DNA of 64,000 nt, from NCBI RefSeq assembly GCF_022836495.1, contig NZ_BQXM01000007.1, positions 62,001-126,000 on the forward strand, in the 5' to 3' direction. Position 1 is the stretch's first letter. The number at the start of each line of letters is the position of its first letter. The DNA comes from Desulforhabdus sp. TSK. GTDB lineage: Bacteria > Desulfobacterota > Syntrophobacteria > Syntrophobacterales > Syntrophobacteraceae. A program made the position numbers and the translations under genes. Below, piece after piece: positions 62,323 through 64,000 of the stretch. Below the pieces are notes generated by a model that made no database searches, was not told the DNA's origin, and saw nothing but the letters and a program-made list of their open reading frames with translations.

Positions 62323-63261
62323 ATGAAATACGAAGAAAGCTTTGAGAGACGACTGGAAAAGAAGGGAATATCGAGAAGGGACTTCATGAAATATTGTGGA
62401 ATTTTATCAGCCACAATGGGTCTCTCCTCGGGTTTCGCACCCAAAATCGCCCAGGCGCTTGCATCCCCCAAGCGTCCACCGGTCGTGTGGCTGGCCTTTG
62501 CCGAGTGCACGGGCTGTGCGGAATCTGCTTTGCGCACGACCTATCCCTGGATCGATGAACTGCTGCTCGACATCATCTCCATGGATTACCACGAAACCAT
62601 CATGGCCCCGTCGGGGGATGCCGCCGAGAAATCCCTCCATGACACCATCACCCAGAATCAGGGCAAGTTCATCTGCATAGTGGACGGCTCCATCCCCACC
62701 GCCGACAACGGCATCTACGGCATGATCAGGGGGAAGAGTTTTCTCGACATAGCCAAGGAAGTCTGCCCCAAGGCACTGGCCACCATCTGCATCGGGACAT
62801 GCGCCTCCTACGGGGGCATTCCGGCGGCCGCCCCCAATCCTACTGGAGCCAAATCCGTGAAAGAGGCCATTGGAATCGACACCCTCAACATCCCCGGATG
62901 CCCCCCCAACCCCGTCAACCTGGTGGGAACCGTCGTGAATTATCTCCTTTTTGGAAAGCTTCCCGACCTGGACGACAAGGGAAGACCTCTTTTTGCCTAT
63001 GGCAAGACCATCCATGATCTGTGCCCACGGCGCTCCCATTTTGAAAACGGCGAATTCGTCACATCCTTTGAATCCGACGAGGCCAGACGGGGCTTCTGCC
63101 TCTACCAGATGGGCTGCAAGGGACCGGAAACCTACAACAACTGCCCGACGGTCAAGTTCAATGAAGGCACCAGTTGGCCCGTTCAGGCGGGGCATCCCTG
63201 CATCGGGTGCAGTGAGCCCGGATTCTGGGACAACATGTCTCCCTTCTACAAGCCCCTATAG
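62323..63261 (+). CDS. [NiFe] hydrogenase small subunit, Tat-exported
   Basis: 312 residues. The Tat signal SRRDFMKYCG lies at about 18-27. Cluster ligands: AECTGCAESA, GTCASYGGIPAA and IPGCPPNP for the proximal cluster, LCPRRSHFENGEF with GFCLYQMGCKGPETYNNCP, then GHPCIGCSEPGFWD for the medial and distal clusters. This is the periplasmic uptake-type (group 1) pattern; it passes electrons from H2 oxidation to cytochrome c or the membrane. AGGAG lies 7 bases before the ATG. The large subunit follows and probably rides along on the Tat signal. Confidence 0.96.
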   Translation: MKYEESFERRLEKKGISRRDFMKYCGILSATMGLSSGFAPKIAQALASPKRPPVVWLAFAECTGCAESALRTTYPWIDELLLDIISMDYHETIMAPSGDAAEKSLHDTITQNQGKFICIVDGSIPTADNGIYGMIRGKSFLDIAKEVCPKALATICIGTCASYGGIPAAAPNPTGAKSVKEAIGIDTLNIPGCPPNPVNLVGTVVNYLLFGKLPDLDDKGRPLFAYGKTIHDLCPRRSHFENGEFVTSFESDEARRGFCLYQMGCKGPETYNNCPTVKFNEGTSWPVQAGHPCIGCSEPGFWDNMSPFYKPL

Positions 63262-63340
63262 ATTCCCTGGATGGTGGAAGCCGCCTGTTTCGGGCCGCAA
63301 CCGGAATGCACCGTCTTATAGACATTGAGGAGAACCAACG

Positions 63341-64000
63341 ATGGGACAAAGAGTTGTCATAGACCCTATCACGCGTATCGAGGGTCATCTGCGCATAGAA
63401 GTGGAAGTCACCAATGGAAAAGTCAGCAACGCCTGGAGCAGTGCGACTCTATTTCGAGGTCTGGAGCTCATTTTGAAGGGGCGGGACCCTAGAGACGCCT
63501 ACCTTTTCACCCAGAGATCCTGCGGAGTCTGCACCTATGTACACGGCCTCGCATCCGTCCGCGCCGTCGACAATGCCGCCGGCATCACCATTCCCGACAA
63601 TGCCCGGCTCATCCGCAACCTTCTGCTGGGCGCGCAATTCCTGCACGATCACATCGTCCATTTCTATCACCTCCACGCCCTGGACTGGGTGGACGTTGTC
63701 AGCGCCATCAAGGCAGACCCGAAGAAGACTGCCGATCTGGCCAACCAGGTTTCCAGCGCGGGAAACAGCGGGGTCAACGATTTCAAACAGGTGCAGGCCC
63801 GCCTGAAAAAGCTCGTGGAGAGCGGTCAACTGGGCATCTTCGCCAACGGCTACTGGGGACACCCGGCTTACAAGCTTTCCCCCGAGGTGAACCTCATCGC
63901 CACCTCGCACTACCTGGAAGCCCTCCGCCAGCAGGCCCGGACAGCACGGCTCCACGCCATTTTCGGGGGGAAGAACCCTCACCCGCAAAGCCTTGTCGTG
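63341..64000 (+). CDS. [NiFe] hydrogenase large subunit (partial, cut by window end)
   Basis: 220 residues are visible of an expected 550 or more. The N-terminus [20 protein letters not shown] and the L1 motif [19 protein letters not shown] provide two of the Cys ligands of the Ni-Fe centre. GAGGAG is 8 bases before the ATG. The C-terminal L2 motif, which would show Cys or selenocysteine, lies outside the window. Pairs with the small subunit 79 bases upstream. Confidence 0.95.
   Translation, partial: MGQRVVIDPITRIEGHLRIEVEVTNGKVSNAWSSATLFRGLELILKGRDPRDAYLFTQRSCGVCTYVHGLASVRAVDNAAGITIPDNARLIRNLLLGAQFLHDHIVHFYHLHALDWVDVVSAIKADPKKTADLANQVSSAGNSGVNDFKQVQARLKKLVESGQLGIFANGYWGHPAYKLSPEVNLIATSHYLEALRQQARTARLHAIFGGKNPHPQSLVV

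Noticed and set aside
1-64000. tRNA, rRNA, CRISPR arrays, prophage or transposase genes
   Set aside because: No T-arm-like GGTTCGAATCC with an acceptor stem, no regularly spaced repeats, and no integrase or transposase motif were found by eye on either strand.

Overview
The window is a GC-rich, gene-dense chromosomal segment that I read as coming from an anaerobic Thermodesulfobacteriota (old Deltaproteobacteria), probably a Syntrophobacter/Desulforhabdus-like sulfate reducer or syntroph. This is an inference from gene content: the siroheme-dependent haem pathway (ahbC, ahbD), an exported [NiFe] hydrogenase, a proton-pumping pyrophosphatase, a molybdenum cofactor cluster, archaeal-type leuCD, and a CoA-transferase fused to a GNAT domain. 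I found no tRNA, rRNA, CRISPR array, prophage or insertion sequence. About sixty genes are supported, most of them housekeeping.

Layout. 1-6.0 kb: the tail of a MetE-like protein, an AbrB-like protein, then a minus-strand block (aldehyde dehydrogenase, mobB, mobA, moeA, CDP-alcohol phosphatidyltransferase). 6.1-10.6 kb: a polyhistidine metal-binding protein, lgt, the CoA-transferase/acetyltransferase fusion, and a PD-(D/E)XK-type protein. 10.7-16.3 kb: a cell-division/peptidoglycan operon ftsE-ftsX-envC-ctpA-yibQ. 16.4-17.6 kb: an exported DUF1573 protein whose reading frame is crossed by one in-frame TGA exactly where the family has the first Cys of its CGC motif, with a hairpin just downstream; I read it as a candidate selenoprotein. 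17.6-23.4 kb (minus): a ClpX-like unfoldase followed by ahbC-hemB-ahbD-rhodanese. 23.7-30.9 kb (minus): the translation block ffh-rpsP-khpA-rimM-trmD-RNA methyltransferase-rplS-rnhB-yraN-rsmI-murI. 31-36.7 kb: hppA, a dynamin-like GTPase and a lytic transglycosylase.

36.8-46.9 kb (minus) is a long amino-acid and phospholipid operon: ilvB-ilvH-ilvC-psd-pssA-leuC-leuD-leuB-asd-rsmD-coaD. A second acetolactate synthase pair (ilvN-ilvB) with an HD hydrolase is transcribed divergently from it at 47.3-50.2 kb, giving two complete isozymes around one 390-base control region. 50.2-55.3 kb (minus) holds hrpA, a NUDIX hydrolase and a conserved hypothetical. 55.5-60.7 kb (plus) holds a purine nucleoside phosphorylase, two tandem MTA/SAH deaminases and an NtrC-type sigma-54 activator. 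60.9-62.0 kb has a pseudo-receiver, an unexplained non-coding stretch ending in a very strong terminator, and a 58-residue protein. The window ends inside the large subunit of a Tat-exported [NiFe] hydrogenase.

Themes: redox and metal biology (molybdenum cofactor, haem, nickel, probable selenium), envelope growth, branched-chain amino acid synthesis, and nucleoside/SAH salvage. The most notable single observation is the probable Sec-containing DUF1573 protein at 16437-17570.
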